The notes beneath the pieces are model-generated. The model was not told the DNA's origin, ran no database searches, and worked only from the letters and a program-made list of their open reading frames with translations. Shown in pieces: positions 1-9,048 of a DNA stretch of 64,000 nt (positions within the stretch are counted from its first letter, which is position 1; each line of letters starts with the position of its first letter). The position numbers were made by a program, and so were the translations under genes. Source of the DNA: Bacteroidetes bacterium 47-18. Lineage in GTDB: Bacteria > Bacteroidota > Bacteroidia > Chitinophagales > Chitinophagaceae. The stretch spans positions 62,001-126,000 of the forward strand of contig MKSF01000037.1 in assembly GCA_001897155.1 (NCBI GenBank), read 5' to 3'.

Positions 1-108
1 AGGCGCATACATGCCCTTATAGGATTTCCAGAGGTTATCCTTACCGTAACTGATATTTCCGGCAAGCATCGCCCCGAATATCAAACTTGCGTAGAGTAAT
101 TTTTTCAT
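1..108 (-). CDS. secreted protein of unknown function (N-terminal part only)
   Basis: An ATG at 108-106 opens a leftward frame that runs off the left edge after 36 codons. The peptide begins MKKLLYASLIFGAMLAG and has a short basic start, a hydrophobic core and small residues typical of a Sec signal peptide, so the product is probably exported. The rest lies outside the window and no function can be assigned. The AT-rich 103-bp gap to the next gene upstream is wide enough to hold its promoter, but no clean -7 box was found there. Confidence 0.6.
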   Translation of the reverse strand, partial: MKKLLYASLIFGAMLAGNISYGKDNLWKSYKGMYAP

Positions 109-211
109 ATATAAAGTGCTACAAACTGTAAAAGTTTTAAAAAATACTGTGTAAATTAAGCAATATTTTCCAAAATTTAATTTTTGTGTTAATAATTTAT
201 TTCAATTTTCC

Positions 212-607
212 TTAATTCTCTTCCCACAGATCGTCCAGGTCACGACGGTCTTTCTTGGTAGGCCTGCCTACCTTGCTCAGCCGTTTCCCCGTATAAAAAC
301 TCGATGCCTGGGGCCTGGATGCCATTTTATCTTCTTCAGGCGTAAGGTCCTCGTAGTATTTGACCGCTTCGCTGTAGGCCTGTCTCTTATCCAGCAGCGC
401 TGTCACCTTCACCAGCCACCGCCGGTCCCTGGTCTTGATATCGTAAATCTCTCCTACATTGACATTCCTGGCGGGCTTGACCGGCGCATCATTCAGTCTT
501 ACCTTGCCGGAATCGCAGGCATCGGTGGCCAGGCTCCTGGTCTTAAAGACCCTTATGCTCCAGAGATATTTGTCTATTCTTACTTTTTCCGTTGTTTTAT
601 TATTCAT
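212..607 (-). CDS. S4-domain RNA-binding protein (Hsp15-like)
   Basis: A 131-residue protein with an S4 RNA-binding fold at residues about 9-70, including RIDKYLWSIRVFKTRSLA and the VRLN turn typical of the family, followed by a basic C-terminal tail. The size and layout match Hsp15/HslR, which in E. coli binds 50S subunits carrying stalled nascent chains. That role is inferred from family membership only. It is the last gene of a leftward run, 33 bp after recJ, so it is probably co-transcribed with it. Confidence 0.85.
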   Translation of the reverse strand: MNNKTTEKVRIDKYLWSIRVFKTRSLATDACDSGKVRLNDAPVKPARNVNVGEIYDIKTRDRRWLVKVTALLDKRQAYSEAVKYYEDLTPEEDKMASRPQASSFYTGKRLSKVGRPTKKDRRDLDDLWEEN

Positions 608-640
608 TTCTATTTCCTGAATTTTAGGGAAGGCAGCGGG

Positions 641-2347
641 TCACCGTATATCCAATACACGCAGCTGTAATATGGTGTTGCCCTGCCATTCATTTTCCTC
701 AATACAATATACCATATCAAAGCTGTCCTGTTGCAATAAGGAGAACTTGGAGGCCATATTAAAGCCTATTCCTGTAAATATCCTGTCTGCCTGCCAAAGG
801 TCAAACCTGATATGCGCCTCCTTTACGATCCTTGAATTCCGGTTCCTGACACCACGGGTAATGAACACGGGTCTCATATTGCAGGGACCGAAAGGCTGCA
901 TCTGCTTCAGTATATTATAGAACTTGGGTGTAATATCGCTGAAGGATATTTCGGTATCTATATCTATAACCGGGTATAATGATTCTTCGGAGATCGTATC
1001 GGTAACTACATTTTCAAATTTTTCAATAAAGGGATCCAGGTTTTCGGGCGACAGCGTCAGGCCTGCCGCAAAAAAATGTCCCCCGAAAGAGTCCAGCAGG
1101 TCCCCGCATTGCTGTATGGCATCATGGATATTGAACCCGGCAACAGAGCGCGCAGAGCCTGTCACCTTACCGTTGCTGCGGGTCAGCACGATGGTCGGGC
1201 GGTGATAATGGTCTATCAGCCGGGAGGCTACTATGCCCACCACGCCTTTATGCCAGTTTTCCTTATATATAACGGTACTTTTCCTCCGGGCGTACGCCGG
1301 GGCAGTCATCAGCGTAAGGGCTTCTTCCGTAGTGATCCTGTCCACTTCCCTGCGTTCCTCATTATCAGAGTGCAGCAGCCGCGCCACTACCCGGGCGGTG
1401 TCTTCCGTATCGGCCAGGAACAGCTCTACCGCCTTCCTAGCATCGTCCATCCTGCCCGCGGCATTGATCTTGGGAGATATAATGAATACGAGATCCGAGA
1501 TGGTAAAAGAGCGGGTAAAGCCCGAAAGGTTTTTAAGCGCCCGGAGCGCCAGGCAGGGGTTCTCGTTGGCTTTTTGCAGTCCCAGGTAAGCCAGCACCCT
1601 GTTCTCCCCGGTCAGGGGAACGATGTCCGCCGCGATGCTGGTAGCCACCAGGTCCAGGTAACATGATACGGCAGCGGCACCTGTCTTCCACAGGGATGAC
1701 AGCGCGGTAAGCAGCTTATAGCCGATACCGCAGGCGCTGAGCTCTTTAAAAGGATAGGGGCAGCCTTCCTGCTTGGGATTGAGCAATGCGAATGCCGGCG
1801 GCAGGGGGTCGGACGGCGTATGATGGTCACAGACTATTACATCCATTCCCAGACTATTGGCATACGCAATCTTTTCGGTCTCTTTGGTGCCGCAGTCCAG
1901 GGTAATGAGAAGCGTACAGCCCAGCGCCTGCGCTTCATCCAGCCCCTTAAAGGAGAGCCCGTACCCTTCATTATACCGGTGGGGTATGTAAAAATGCACG
2001 CAATCGCTGCCCGGCCTGTTATAGTATTTTTTGAAGAAATCATACACGATGGCGACCGATGTCGTGCCGTCCACATCATAGTCACCGTAGATCATTACCT
2101 TTTCTCCCTCCTTCCTGGCGCGGTCAATCCTGTCCAGGGCCGCCTGCATACCCTTCATCAGCAAAGGCTCGTGCAGCAGGTCCTTATGCGGCCTGAAAAA
2201 ATCCCTGGCCGCCTCAAAGGTATCTATACCCCTGTTGACAAGCAGGTGGCATATTTTATCGCTCACCCCCAGCGAGGCCTGCAGCGCCGCAATGCTTTCC
2301 GCCGGCCTGTTCCTGAGCTTCCATACCTTTTCAGGTCCCAACATCAT
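641..2347 (-). CDS. recJ: single-stranded-DNA-specific exonuclease RecJ
   Basis: A 568-residue DHH-family phosphoesterase. The metal-binding motif DYDVDG lies at residues 89-94 and DHH at 174-176; the DHHA1 domain carries GGHFFAAG, and a C-terminal OB-like region follows. RecJ degrades single-stranded DNA 5' to 3' in recombination and mismatch/base-excision repair. Length is as expected for Bacteroidota RecJ and all core motifs are intact. A second ATG follows the first, so the start could be one codon later. It lies 18 bp after the secreted unknown gene and 33 bp before the S4-domain gene, suggesting one transcript. Confidence 0.96.
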   Translation of the reverse strand: MMLGPEKVWKLRNRPAESIAALQASLGVSDKICHLLVNRGIDTFEAARDFFRPHKDLLHEPLLMKGMQAALDRIDRARKEGEKVMIYGDYDVDGTTSVAIVYDFFKKYYNRPGSDCVHFYIPHRYNEGYGLSFKGLDEAQALGCTLLITLDCGTKETEKIAYANSLGMDVIVCDHHTPSDPLPPAFALLNPKQEGCPYPFKELSACGIGYKLLTALSSLWKTGAAAVSCYLDLVATSIAADIVPLTGENRVLAYLGLQKANENPCLALRALKNLSGFTRSFTISDLVFIISPKINAAGRMDDARKAVELFLADTEDTARVVARLLHSDNEERREVDRITTEEALTLMTAPAYARRKSTVIYKENWHKGVVGIVASRLIDHYHRPTIVLTRSNGKVTGSARSVAGFNIHDAIQQCGDLLDSFGGHFFAAGLTLSPENLDPFIEKFENVVTDTISEESLYPVIDIDTEISFSDITPKFYNILKQMQPFGPCNMRPVFITRGVRNRNSRIVKEAHIRFDLWQADRIFTGIGFNMASKFSLLQQDSFDMVYCIEENEWQGNTILQLRVLDIR

Positions 2348-2365
2348 ATTGTGATCTTCGTTTTT

Positions 2366-3268
2366 TTAATTCATTACACCGTCAATGGGAGCTTTCCCGT
2401 CAGACAGTTTCAGAATGTTCAGCACTTCTTTTTTATATTGCCACATATCTCCTTCTTTCCTGAATCCGTCAATAGGACCTGCAGGGATATAGGTATCCAG
2501 GCGGCTCGGGGCGCTGACCTCTGATTCCAGCCTGTTGAACACGATCATACCCAGGGAGGCATCCCAGTTAAGCATGGTCGTGGCATTCTTCTTGTAATAC
2601 TGGATAAAGCGGTTGGTAAGCATGGGCTGGTTCTGCACATTGGGCGCCATAAATATAGGGGCCCCGAACTGGATATTATTTCCTTTGATCGACAGCACGT
2701 CAATCAGCTTCCTGTTAAATTTGGTGGAATTGGAATTGAACCCGAACAAAAGATATACCGGCTGCCCGAAGGCCACATCTTTCATAATGTGATAGTATTC
2801 CGCACCATACCATTCCTTTTCCGTGGTCAGGCCTGTAGCCCTTCCCTTGTCTTCCAATTGCTCAGAATAATCAAGCAGCGGGATGATCCTGCTGTCGGAA
2901 AGCTGCACGGCGCCGAAATAGGTCTTTTTAAAATTGCCGGAGGCTACCACCCAGTTAAACAGCCTGAAGTTACCGTCAGGGGACGGGAGTATATGCATTC
3001 TCTCTTGCAGCCTGGTAAAAGGATATAAATAGGAGTTTTCAAGGGACAGCACCTGCTTCAGCCTGGAGATAAAAGCATAGTTGTAGTCCATCCTTTCATC
3101 CAGGACAATAGCGCCCCTCAGGGAATCCACCAGTACCGCCAGGCTGTCCTCATGTTTCCGGAACAGCTCTGTCTCAGCAGCAGACAATTTCTGGGCATAG
3201 CTCCTGCTGCCGCCTAACAGCAACAGGCCAACCATAAAGCATGCGCCCACAAAATTCACATATCTCAT
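2366..3268 (-). CDS. conserved secreted protein of unknown function
   Basis: A 300-residue protein with a clear signal peptide (hydrophobic residues about 7-20, ending in SYAQ). The mature part has no transmembrane segment and no motif I can name. It is rich in aromatic residues (FNWVVASG, WYGAEYYH) and probably forms a beta-rich periplasmic domain. It sits between the M1 aminopeptidase gene (55 bp upstream) and recJ (18 bp downstream) on the same strand, which suggests co-transcription but not a shared function. A plain hypothetical protein, possibly conserved in Chitinophagaceae. Confidence 0.75.
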   Translation of the reverse strand: MRYVNFVGACFMVGLLLLGGSRSYAQKLSAAETELFRKHEDSLAVLVDSLRGAIVLDERMDYNYAFISRLKQVLSLENSYLYPFTRLQERMHILPSPDGNFRLFNWVVASGNFKKTYFGAVQLSDSRIIPLLDYSEQLEDKGRATGLTTEKEWYGAEYYHIMKDVAFGQPVYLLFGFNSNSTKFNRKLIDVLSIKGNNIQFGAPIFMAPNVQNQPMLTNRFIQYYKKNATTMLNWDASLGMIVFNRLESEVSAPSRLDTYIPAGPIDGFRKEGDMWQYKKEVLNILKLSDGKAPIDGVMN

Positions 3269-3323
3269 ATGTCAGACTTTTAAAATGATGGTATAAAGTT
3301 AAAAAATATAGCGCATATTACAT

Positions 3324-5213
3324 TCAGTTGACACCGATAATCGCAGCTACGGACTTTTGCGCAAGAGGGTGATAGTTATTCCTGTAGCTGTCAAAGTATT
3401 GAGCAGCCCTGGATTTGTAGACGTCGCTTTTATACAGCGCTTCGTAAACGGGCTCCAGAAATTTCATCCTGCCCGTGTGCGCCAGGAATTTTTCCATAGG
3501 GGGAAACGCCGCCTCATACCGGGCGCCGATAGCCACTGTAAACCAGGCCGTCGCTATTTCCGCATTGGAGCTGCCGGAAAAGCCGAATGCGGCATCCAGG
3601 GCTTTCAGGTCCTTTATGTCCGGTTTGCTGTCCTTCAGCCCCCGCAGGAAATACAGCCATTCATGCGTGGACCATTGACCCGTATTATCCCCGGACAGGG
3701 TGTCCCCGGAAAGGAAGCCATCCAGTACCCTGTCCACCTTCCGGAACCGGGGGTTCTCCACCTGCGGGCAGTTCTCCGGCAATCCTGTTTTATATATCCA
3801 GGTATCGAACGCGATGTCCTGCCGCAATTTCGGAAAGCGGGCAAAGAGCGTATTTTCCATATACCTGACGAAGCCGTCCGTGTTCACAGACTGGAACCGG
3901 TGTGCCTTAAAGTACCCGCCGATAAACGAATCCAGCGCGTTCCGGCCTATTGTCTGCTCCATAAGCAGCAGCAGGGCCGCGCCCTTTTCATAGGCGATAT
4001 CGGAAAGTCCGAGGTCGGGATCCTGGCCCCTCAGGTCCAGCTTCAGCCGGGTGTACGGCCGCTTATCTTCCCCGTAGTGCTGAATAGTGGATTTAAGGTC
4101 CTGCAACCCGAGGTCCCATAACATCGCCGCATATTCTTTCCCTTCCAGCGCTTCCATAATGCGCCGCTCAAAATAAACGGTAAAGCTTTCATTCAGCCAG
4201 AAGTCGTTCCAGGTGGCATTGGTGACCAGGTTGCCGCTCCAGCTATGCGCCAGCTCGTGGGCAATGAGGTTTACCAGGGATTTATCTCCCGTCAGGATAG
4301 TGGGTGTGGCAAAAGTAAGGCGCGGGTTTTCCATACCGCCGAAAGGAAAGCCGCTTGGCAGGAACAGGACGTCATATCTTCCCCAGTCATAAGGCCCGTA
4401 CAACGCCTCGGCGGCCGCCATCATCCGGTCCAGCCCGCTCAGCTCCGCCGCGCTTCTTTTCAGCATCACCGGCTCCGCATAGACACCCATTTGGTCGTTC
4501 AGGGGCTGGAAAGCCAGGTCCCCAACCGCCAGCGCCACCAGGTAAGAAGGCACCGGCTGCTTCATAGTAAAATGATACAGCCCTTCCTTATTTTTTTCCC
4601 GGGGATTCTCCGCGCTCATCAGGGCCATCAGCTCCGGCGGGGTGTGGATAACGGCGGTGTAGGTGAACCGGACGCCCGGCCCGTCCTGGCAGGGTATCCA
4701 GCTACGCGTGTATATGGATTCTCCCTGGGTGTACAGGAAAGGCTGCCGCTTCCCGGATGTCTGCCCCGCTTCCAGCCATTGCAGCGCCGTGGCGTCCGGC
4801 GCCGTCTTATAGTATATGGTCACTTTCCTTGTTTCCGGCTTCACTTTGACCGTAAGGGGAGCACCCAGTATCTTATCTGCCTTTCCCGTGCTGTAGAGGG
4901 CTTTACTGCCGTCATCAAGGATCACGGAGTCGATCTCCAGGCTGTAGGTATCGAATATGACCTCCGTGGCTTTGGGATTATTCCGCTTCAGCGCCCACTG
5001 CGCGCTGCCCGCAAGTATCTTATTCTTAAAATCGACTGACAGCTCAAGGTCCAGGTGCGTCACCCCAATGCTGGTATAGTCGGAGTAGGTATGGGGGTCG
5101 GAATGCTCTTCCACCAGCGCGATCTGCTCCACCTGCTCCTGCACCGTCTGGCAGGCGCTTAAGCAGCACAGCATCATTAAGGCAATGCCTGTTACCTGTT
5201 GTAGTTTCCTCAT
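3324..5213 (-). CDS. M1 family metallopeptidase (leukotriene-A4-hydrolase-like aminopeptidase), lipoprotein
   Basis: A 629-residue zinc aminopeptidase. The N-terminus has a lipoprotein signal with a lipobox near LSAC (Cys21), so the enzyme is probably anchored to a membrane facing the periplasm or exterior. Substrate-binding GGMEN lies at 292-296, zinc motif HELAH at 319-323 and the third zinc ligand Glu342 in NES. The SWIPCQD segment near 171-177 and the helical C-terminal domain point to the LTA4H-type branch of M1. It should release N-terminal residues from peptides. It starts 6 bp after the stop of the carbonic-anhydrase-like gene, so translation may be coupled. Confidence 0.93.
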   Translation of the reverse strand: MRKLQQVTGIALMMLCCLSACQTVQEQVEQIALVEEHSDPHTYSDYTSIGVTHLDLELSVDFKNKILAGSAQWALKRNNPKATEVIFDTYSLEIDSVILDDGSKALYSTGKADKILGAPLTVKVKPETRKVTIYYKTAPDATALQWLEAGQTSGKRQPFLYTQGESIYTRSWIPCQDGPGVRFTYTAVIHTPPELMALMSAENPREKNKEGLYHFTMKQPVPSYLVALAVGDLAFQPLNDQMGVYAEPVMLKRSAAELSGLDRMMAAAEALYGPYDWGRYDVLFLPSGFPFGGMENPRLTFATPTILTGDKSLVNLIAHELAHSWSGNLVTNATWNDFWLNESFTVYFERRIMEALEGKEYAAMLWDLGLQDLKSTIQHYGEDKRPYTRLKLDLRGQDPDLGLSDIAYEKGAALLLLMEQTIGRNALDSFIGGYFKAHRFQSVNTDGFVRYMENTLFARFPKLRQDIAFDTWIYKTGLPENCPQVENPRFRKVDRVLDGFLSGDTLSGDNTGQWSTHEWLYFLRGLKDSKPDIKDLKALDAAFGFSGSSNAEIATAWFTVAIGARYEAAFPPMEKFLAHTGRMKFLEPVYEALYKSDVYKSRAAQYFDSYRNNYHPLAQKSVAAIIGVN

Positions 5214-5219
5214 GATATG

Positions 5220-5732
5220 CTATTTGAACCAACTGCTGTACAATACATAATTATTGGCGATCCTGTCTATTTCCCCGCTGATGAGCTCCGGCCCGATATC
5301 CTTCACTTTTCTGGCTGGCACTCCGGCAAAGATGCAGCCCGAAGGCACCGCCGTACCTTCCAGCACCACGGCTCCCGCAGCGATGATCGTATTGCTTCCT
5401 ATGACCACATCATCCATAACGATCGCGCCCATACCCACCAGCACATTATCCGATATGACACAGCCGTGCACAATGGCATTGTGCCCGATAGAGACATTAT
5501 CGCCTATCACCACCCTTGTCTTCTGGTAGGTGGCATGAATACAGGCGCCGTCCTGGATATTCACCTTGTTGCCTATCCTGATGCTGTTCACATCCCCCCT
5601 GACCACGGCATTGAACCACACGCTGCATTCCGTGCCCATTTCCACATCTCCCACTATGGTAGCATTGGGAGCGATGAAGCAGCTTTCCGGGATATCCGGC
5701 ATTACTCCGTTAACTGGTAAGATCACTGGCAT
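5220..5732 (-). CDS. gamma-carbonic-anhydrase-family hexapeptide-repeat protein
   Basis: A 170-residue left-handed beta-helix protein built from hexapeptide repeats (VIGDNVSIGHNAIV, VLVGMGAIVMDDVVIG). Histidines in IHATYQ and IGHNAIVHGC match the metal-ligand pattern of gamma-class carbonic anhydrases such as YrdA/PaaY. Many members of this family show little or no anhydrase activity, so the reaction is uncertain. It is the first gene of the leftward run with the M1 peptidase, secreted unknown, recJ and S4 genes, and diverges from mreB across a 311-bp gap. Confidence 0.88.
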   Translation of the reverse strand: MPVILPVNGVMPDIPESCFIAPNATIVGDVEMGTECSVWFNAVVRGDVNSIRIGNKVNIQDGACIHATYQKTRVVIGDNVSIGHNAIVHGCVISDNVLVGMGAIVMDDVVIGSNTIIAAGAVVLEGTAVPSGCIFAGVPARKVKDIGPELISGEIDRIANNYVLYSSWFK

Positions 5733-5830
5733 AATATTAAGTTTAAATATAATTTATACAATGCTTAGAATGGTTCAAATTTACTGTTTTTCCGCGCAAA
5801 GATTTTTATAAAATAATTTAGACAAACAAA

Positions 5831-5862
5831 TTGTTTTAGGCTGATAAAATACAATAAATTTG
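5831..5862 (+). promoter_or_regulatory. Bacteroidota-type promoter upstream of mreB (distal)
   Basis: TTG at 5831-5833 and TAAATTTG at 5855-5862, separated by 21 nt, match the Bacteroidota -33/-7 consensus. Transcription would start near 5868, leaving a leader of about 175 nt before mreB. The rest of the 311-bp gap from 5733 to 6043 is AT-rich and holds no gene. Confidence 0.6.
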
Positions 5863-5965
5863 CATTCGGATCGGTTCATTCAGGCATACAGGTTGTCCAT
5901 CTTTACGGCAAAAGAGTGTCATAAAATAATCATTTTAATTACTTTTTCATTGTAAATAATGTTTA

Positions 5966-5973
5966 TATATTTG
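5966..5973 (+). promoter_or_regulatory. -7 box upstream of mreB (proximal)
   Basis: TATATTTG fits the TAnnTTTG consensus and would start a transcript near 5980, about 65 nt before the mreB ATG. No TTG stands at the right distance upstream, only a T-rich run, so this is a weaker candidate than the distal promoter. Confidence 0.4.
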
Positions 5974-6043
5974 TAACTCCTGACATATTCCGTCACGCAA
6001 CTTAATTCATTAACAACAAGCAACTTATTTATATCCAACCACA

Positions 6044-7066
6044 ATGGGTTTATTTAATTTTTTAACACAGGAGATAGCAATAGATCTGGGAACAGCCAAT
6101 ACGCTGATCATTCACAACGACCAGGTAGTAGTGGACGAGCCTTCTATAGTAGCCAAAGACCGGACAACCAACAAGATCATAGCTGTAGGCAAAAAGGCTA
6201 TGATGATGCACGAAAAGACCCACGATAATCTCAAGACCATCCGGCCCCTGAAAGACGGTGTGATCGCGGATTTTGACGCGGCGGAGGGTATGCTGAGAGA
6301 AATGATAAAAATGGTATATCCCAAAAAGCCATTGTTCCCGCCAAGCTGGAAAATGGTGATCTGCATCCCGTCCAGCATAACGGAGGTGGAGAAGCGTGCG
6401 GTAAGGGACAGCGCCGAACAGGCGGGCGCCAAGGAGGTATATATGATACATGAGCCCATGGCCGCTGCCCTGGGTATAGGCATTGATGTGGAAGAGCCTA
6501 CCGGCAATATGATCATAGATATAGGCGGTGGTACCACGGGTATCTCCGTCATTTCCCTCGGAGGTATCGTATGCGACCAGAGCGTACGTATCGCGGGGGA
6601 TGAATTCACACAGGATATCATCGAAGCTATGCGGAAGTATCACAGCCTGAACATCGGGGAGCGTACCGCAGAGCAGATAAAGATACACGTAGGCGCCGCG
6701 ATCAAGGACCTTGAGAATCCCCCGGATGATATTTTCGTGAACGGAAGGGACCTTGTTACCGGTATTCCCAAGCAGATCCAGGTATCTTATGAAGAGATCG
6801 CCGAAGCCCTGGACAAATCCATCTTTAAAATAGAAGAGGCTATCCTGAAAGCCCTGGAAAAGACCAAGCCGGAACTGGCAGCCGACATCTACAGGAGAGG
6901 CCTGTACCTCACAGGCGGTGGCGCCTTGCTGAGAGGACTGGACAGGAGGATCGCTCAAAAGATACAACTGCCGGTACATATTGCAGAAGACCCGCTAAGG
7001 GCCGTAGTGAGAGGAACAGGCATGTCGCTGAAAAACATCAATCGTTTTTCATTCCTGATGAAATAA
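6044..7066 (+). CDS. mreB: rod shape-determining protein MreB
   Basis: A 340-residue actin-family ATPase. The phosphate-1 motif IDLGTANT is at residues 13-20 and phosphate-2 DIGGGTT is near 161-167, and the protein ends with the usual LTGGGALL and GTGMSL blocks. MreB polymerises under the inner membrane and directs lateral peptidoglycan synthesis with MreC, MreD, RodA and PBP2. Full length. It heads the mreB-mreC-mreD cluster; a hairpin separates it from mreC, so it may be made in excess of its partners. Confidence 0.98.
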   Translation: MGLFNFLTQEIAIDLGTANTLIIHNDQVVVDEPSIVAKDRTTNKIIAVGKKAMMMHEKTHDNLKTIRPLKDGVIADFDAAEGMLREMIKMVYPKKPLFPPSWKMVICIPSSITEVEKRAVRDSAEQAGAKEVYMIHEPMAAALGIGIDVEEPTGNMIIDIGGGTTGISVISLGGIVCDQSVRIAGDEFTQDIIEAMRKYHSLNIGERTAEQIKIHVGAAIKDLENPPDDIFVNGRDLVTGIPKQIQVSYEEIAEALDKSIFKIEEAILKALEKTKPELAADIYRRGLYLTGGGALLRGLDRRIAQKIQLPVHIAEDPLRAVVRGTGMSLKNINRFSFLMK

Positions 7067-7082
7067 TCTGAAAACCAGGGAG

Positions 7083-7118
7083 CATATGGTACTAAGCAAT
7101 ATTAGTACCATATGTTTT
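7083..7118 (+). terminator. intrinsic terminator or attenuator between mreB and mreC
   Basis: CATATGGTACTAA (7083-7095) pairs perfectly over 13 bp with TTAGTACCATATG (7102-7114) around a 6-nt loop, followed directly by TTTTCTTATA. It lies 16 nt after the mreB stop. Read-through would still reach mreC, so partial termination is the likely effect. Confidence 0.65.
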
Positions 7119-7148
7119 CTTATAAAATAAGTCATACAGCCATTACCC

Positions 7149-8096
7149 GTGCGTACACTATTTTTACTTATACGGCGTTTTAGGAACCTGCTGTTATTTC
7201 TGCTTCTGGAAGTAATAGCCATTGTGCTTATTGTACAAAAAAAGAGTATTCAGGGAACGGATATCTTAAGCTCATCCAATGCCGTTGCCGGCTATCTCTA
7301 TAAGAAGAAAAGCGATATCACCTATTACTTCGGGCTCAAGGGTGTCAATGAGGCGCTGGTGGAAGAGAACAGCCGCCTGAGGAACGAGATCGCGTTGCTC
7401 ACGGGCGTGGACACCTACCAGACCGTCCAGGCGCTTTTGCCGGTCTATAAAACGGATTCCGTCAAGGTGGTAGATACCGTCGCCACATTACAGAGCGAGG
7501 ACGGCAATGTGCAGTACAAATATATAGGAGAGAAAAAAGTGCTCCGGTACAACCAGTTCGAGTACCTGCCCGCCGTGGTCATCAACAGCTCCATTACCAA
7601 TCCCAACATTAATTATATTACCATCAACAAAGGTGAAAAGCAGGGCGTCAGGAAAGGCATGCCCGTGGTTTCCACCAATGGTATCGTAGGACGGGTGGCC
7701 AATACCACCGGTAATTACGCCACCGTTGTATCGGTCATCTCCTCCGGCGGAGGCGATAAAGGCAACAATCTCCTGAAGATCGGCGTGGAGATCAACGGCT
7801 CTGACGAGATCGCCGAATGGAAAACCGGCAGCCCGAATTATATGCTGGTGAAAGACATTAGCATGAGCTCTGTGGTAAGAGCGGGCGATCCCGTAACTAC
7901 CAGCAGCGTTTCTTCCCTATATCCGGGACATATCCCGGTGGGCAACGTGGTCCGCGTGGATACCGTGGCTACCAATAATACCAAAACCGCTACTGTAAAG
8001 CTGAGCACCAACTTCAGGACATTACGGACGGTTTACGTGGTCATGAACGATTATGAAAAAGAAAGAAAAGAACTGGAATCCACAAAAGAGCAATAG
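7149..8096 (+). CDS. mreC: rod shape-determining protein MreC
   Basis: A 315-residue bitopic membrane protein starting at a GTG. A single transmembrane helix spans about residues 12-30, then comes a coiled coil (VNEALVEENSRLRNEIALL) and the two beta-barrel domains with the GxxxGVRKGMPVV and GIVGRV motifs. MreC links cytoplasmic MreB to the periplasmic synthases of the elongasome. It is followed by mreD after 3 bp, so the two are surely co-translated. Confidence 0.96.
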   Translation: MRTLFLLIRRFRNLLLFLLLEVIAIVLIVQKKSIQGTDILSSSNAVAGYLYKKKSDITYYFGLKGVNEALVEENSRLRNEIALLTGVDTYQTVQALLPVYKTDSVKVVDTVATLQSEDGNVQYKYIGEKKVLRYNQFEYLPAVVINSSITNPNINYITINKGEKQGVRKGMPVVSTNGIVGRVANTTGNYATVVSVISSGGGDKGNNLLKIGVEINGSDEIAEWKTGSPNYMLVKDISMSSVVRAGDPVTTSSVSSLYPGHIPVGNVVRVDTVATNNTKTATVKLSTNFRTLRTVYVVMNDYEKERKELESTKEQ

Positions 8097-8099
8097 GAG

Positions 8100-8657
8100 A
8101 TGAGCATATATTTACGGAACATATTACGATTTATAACCATCATGTTCATTCAGGTATTCCTCCTGAATGACATACATCTGCAATGGCTCAGCAGCTCCTG
8201 GGGACTGCCGCCCTACAGTCCTTTTCTCTACCCGCTGATCATCCTGCTGCTGCCCCTGTCCACTCCCACCTGGGCTATGCTGCTGCTCAGCTTCGGTACG
8301 GGACTCACGGTAGATATATTTATGGATACGGGAGGGCTGCATACGGCCGTATGCCTGTTCATCGCGGTAGTGAGGAACAGTGTGCTGACAGCGCTGCTGC
8401 CCCAGCGTTTGTCCGATTATCCCAACCTGTCTCCCGGCGTCAGGAATATGGGCTGGATACCTTTTCTTACCTATGCCGCCGTGCTGATCCTGGTACACCA
8501 CATCTGCTATTACCTGATCGAGATATGGAGCTTCCGCAGCTTCGGATACCTGCTGCTGAAAACCTTCATTTCTTTCATTACAAGCATGGTGCTGGTCATC
8601 CTGTACACCTTGCTGTTCTCCCAATTCAGCGGGGGCAGCAATACCCTCACGGAATAG
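8100..8657 (+). CDS. mreD: rod shape-determining protein MreD
   Basis: A 185-residue hydrophobic protein with about five or six predicted transmembrane helices, the usual form of MreD in Bacteroidota. Sequence conservation in MreD is low; the call rests on size, membrane topology and position directly after mreC with a 3-bp gap. MreD supports the MreC-PBP2 interaction in the elongasome. Confidence 0.93.
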   Translation: MSIYLRNILRFITIMFIQVFLLNDIHLQWLSSSWGLPPYSPFLYPLIILLLPLSTPTWAMLLLSFGTGLTVDIFMDTGGLHTAVCLFIAVVRNSVLTALLPQRLSDYPNLSPGVRNMGWIPFLTYAAVLILVHHICYYLIEIWSFRSFGYLLLKTFISFITSMVLVILYTLLFSQFSGGSNTLTE

Positions 8658-8781
8658 CGTTTCGATCATAAACCTGCAAATGAAATCTTATACTGGCTAT
8701 TGTTGCAACACACCGGCAACGGGAGCAGCAGGAATTTCAGTGTACTTCATTTAAAAAGATAATCTTCCTATCTACAGATAG

Positions 8782-8943
8782 ATTATAAGCTATAAATTTA
8801 TAAGAGATTCCTCACATCCGTTCGGAATGACCAACACGCTACAGAGTCTTGACAGCATAAGCGATCCCACACACCCGTTCGGAGTGACCAGCACCCTTAG
8901 TTCCCTTACAGCTAAAACGGTATATGGGCTGCAAAGAGGACAC
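8782..8943. repeat. dispersed non-coding repeat, copy A
   Basis: This stretch aligns with 52820-52926: both begin ATTATAAGCTA, both contain CCTCACATCCGTTCGGAATG and both end in GGACAC. Copy A is longer because a unit of about 57 bp carrying the CCGTTCGG(A/G)GTGACCA core is present twice (cores at 8813-8833 and 8870-8890). No open frame is conserved. It fills most of the 391-bp gap 8658-9048 between mreD and the convergent membrane-protein gene; the remainder holds only a terminator. Confidence 0.75.
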
Positions 8944-9006
8944 TTTTCAACAAAACGACACTGCAATGACAGTCGTATTATATAAGCAGATGATCCCTTA
9001 AGATAG

Positions 9007-9040
9007 AGCGGCTGTTCCCGAATCGGAACAGCCGCTTTAT
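9007..9040 (+). terminator. rho-independent terminator after mreD
   Basis: AGCGGCTGTTCC (9007-9018) pairs perfectly with GGAACAGCCGCT (9025-9036) around a 6-nt loop and is followed by TTATTTTG on the + strand. It serves the rightward mreBCD transcript and lies just past the end of the leftward membrane-protein gene, for which it has no T-run. Confidence 0.75.
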
Positions 9041-9048
9041 TTTGAACG

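Noticed and set aside
1076-1666. 196-codon + strand frame
   Set aside because: Antisense to recJ, whose catalytic motifs are intact. The translated sequence is Arg/His/Pro-rich and resembles no protein.
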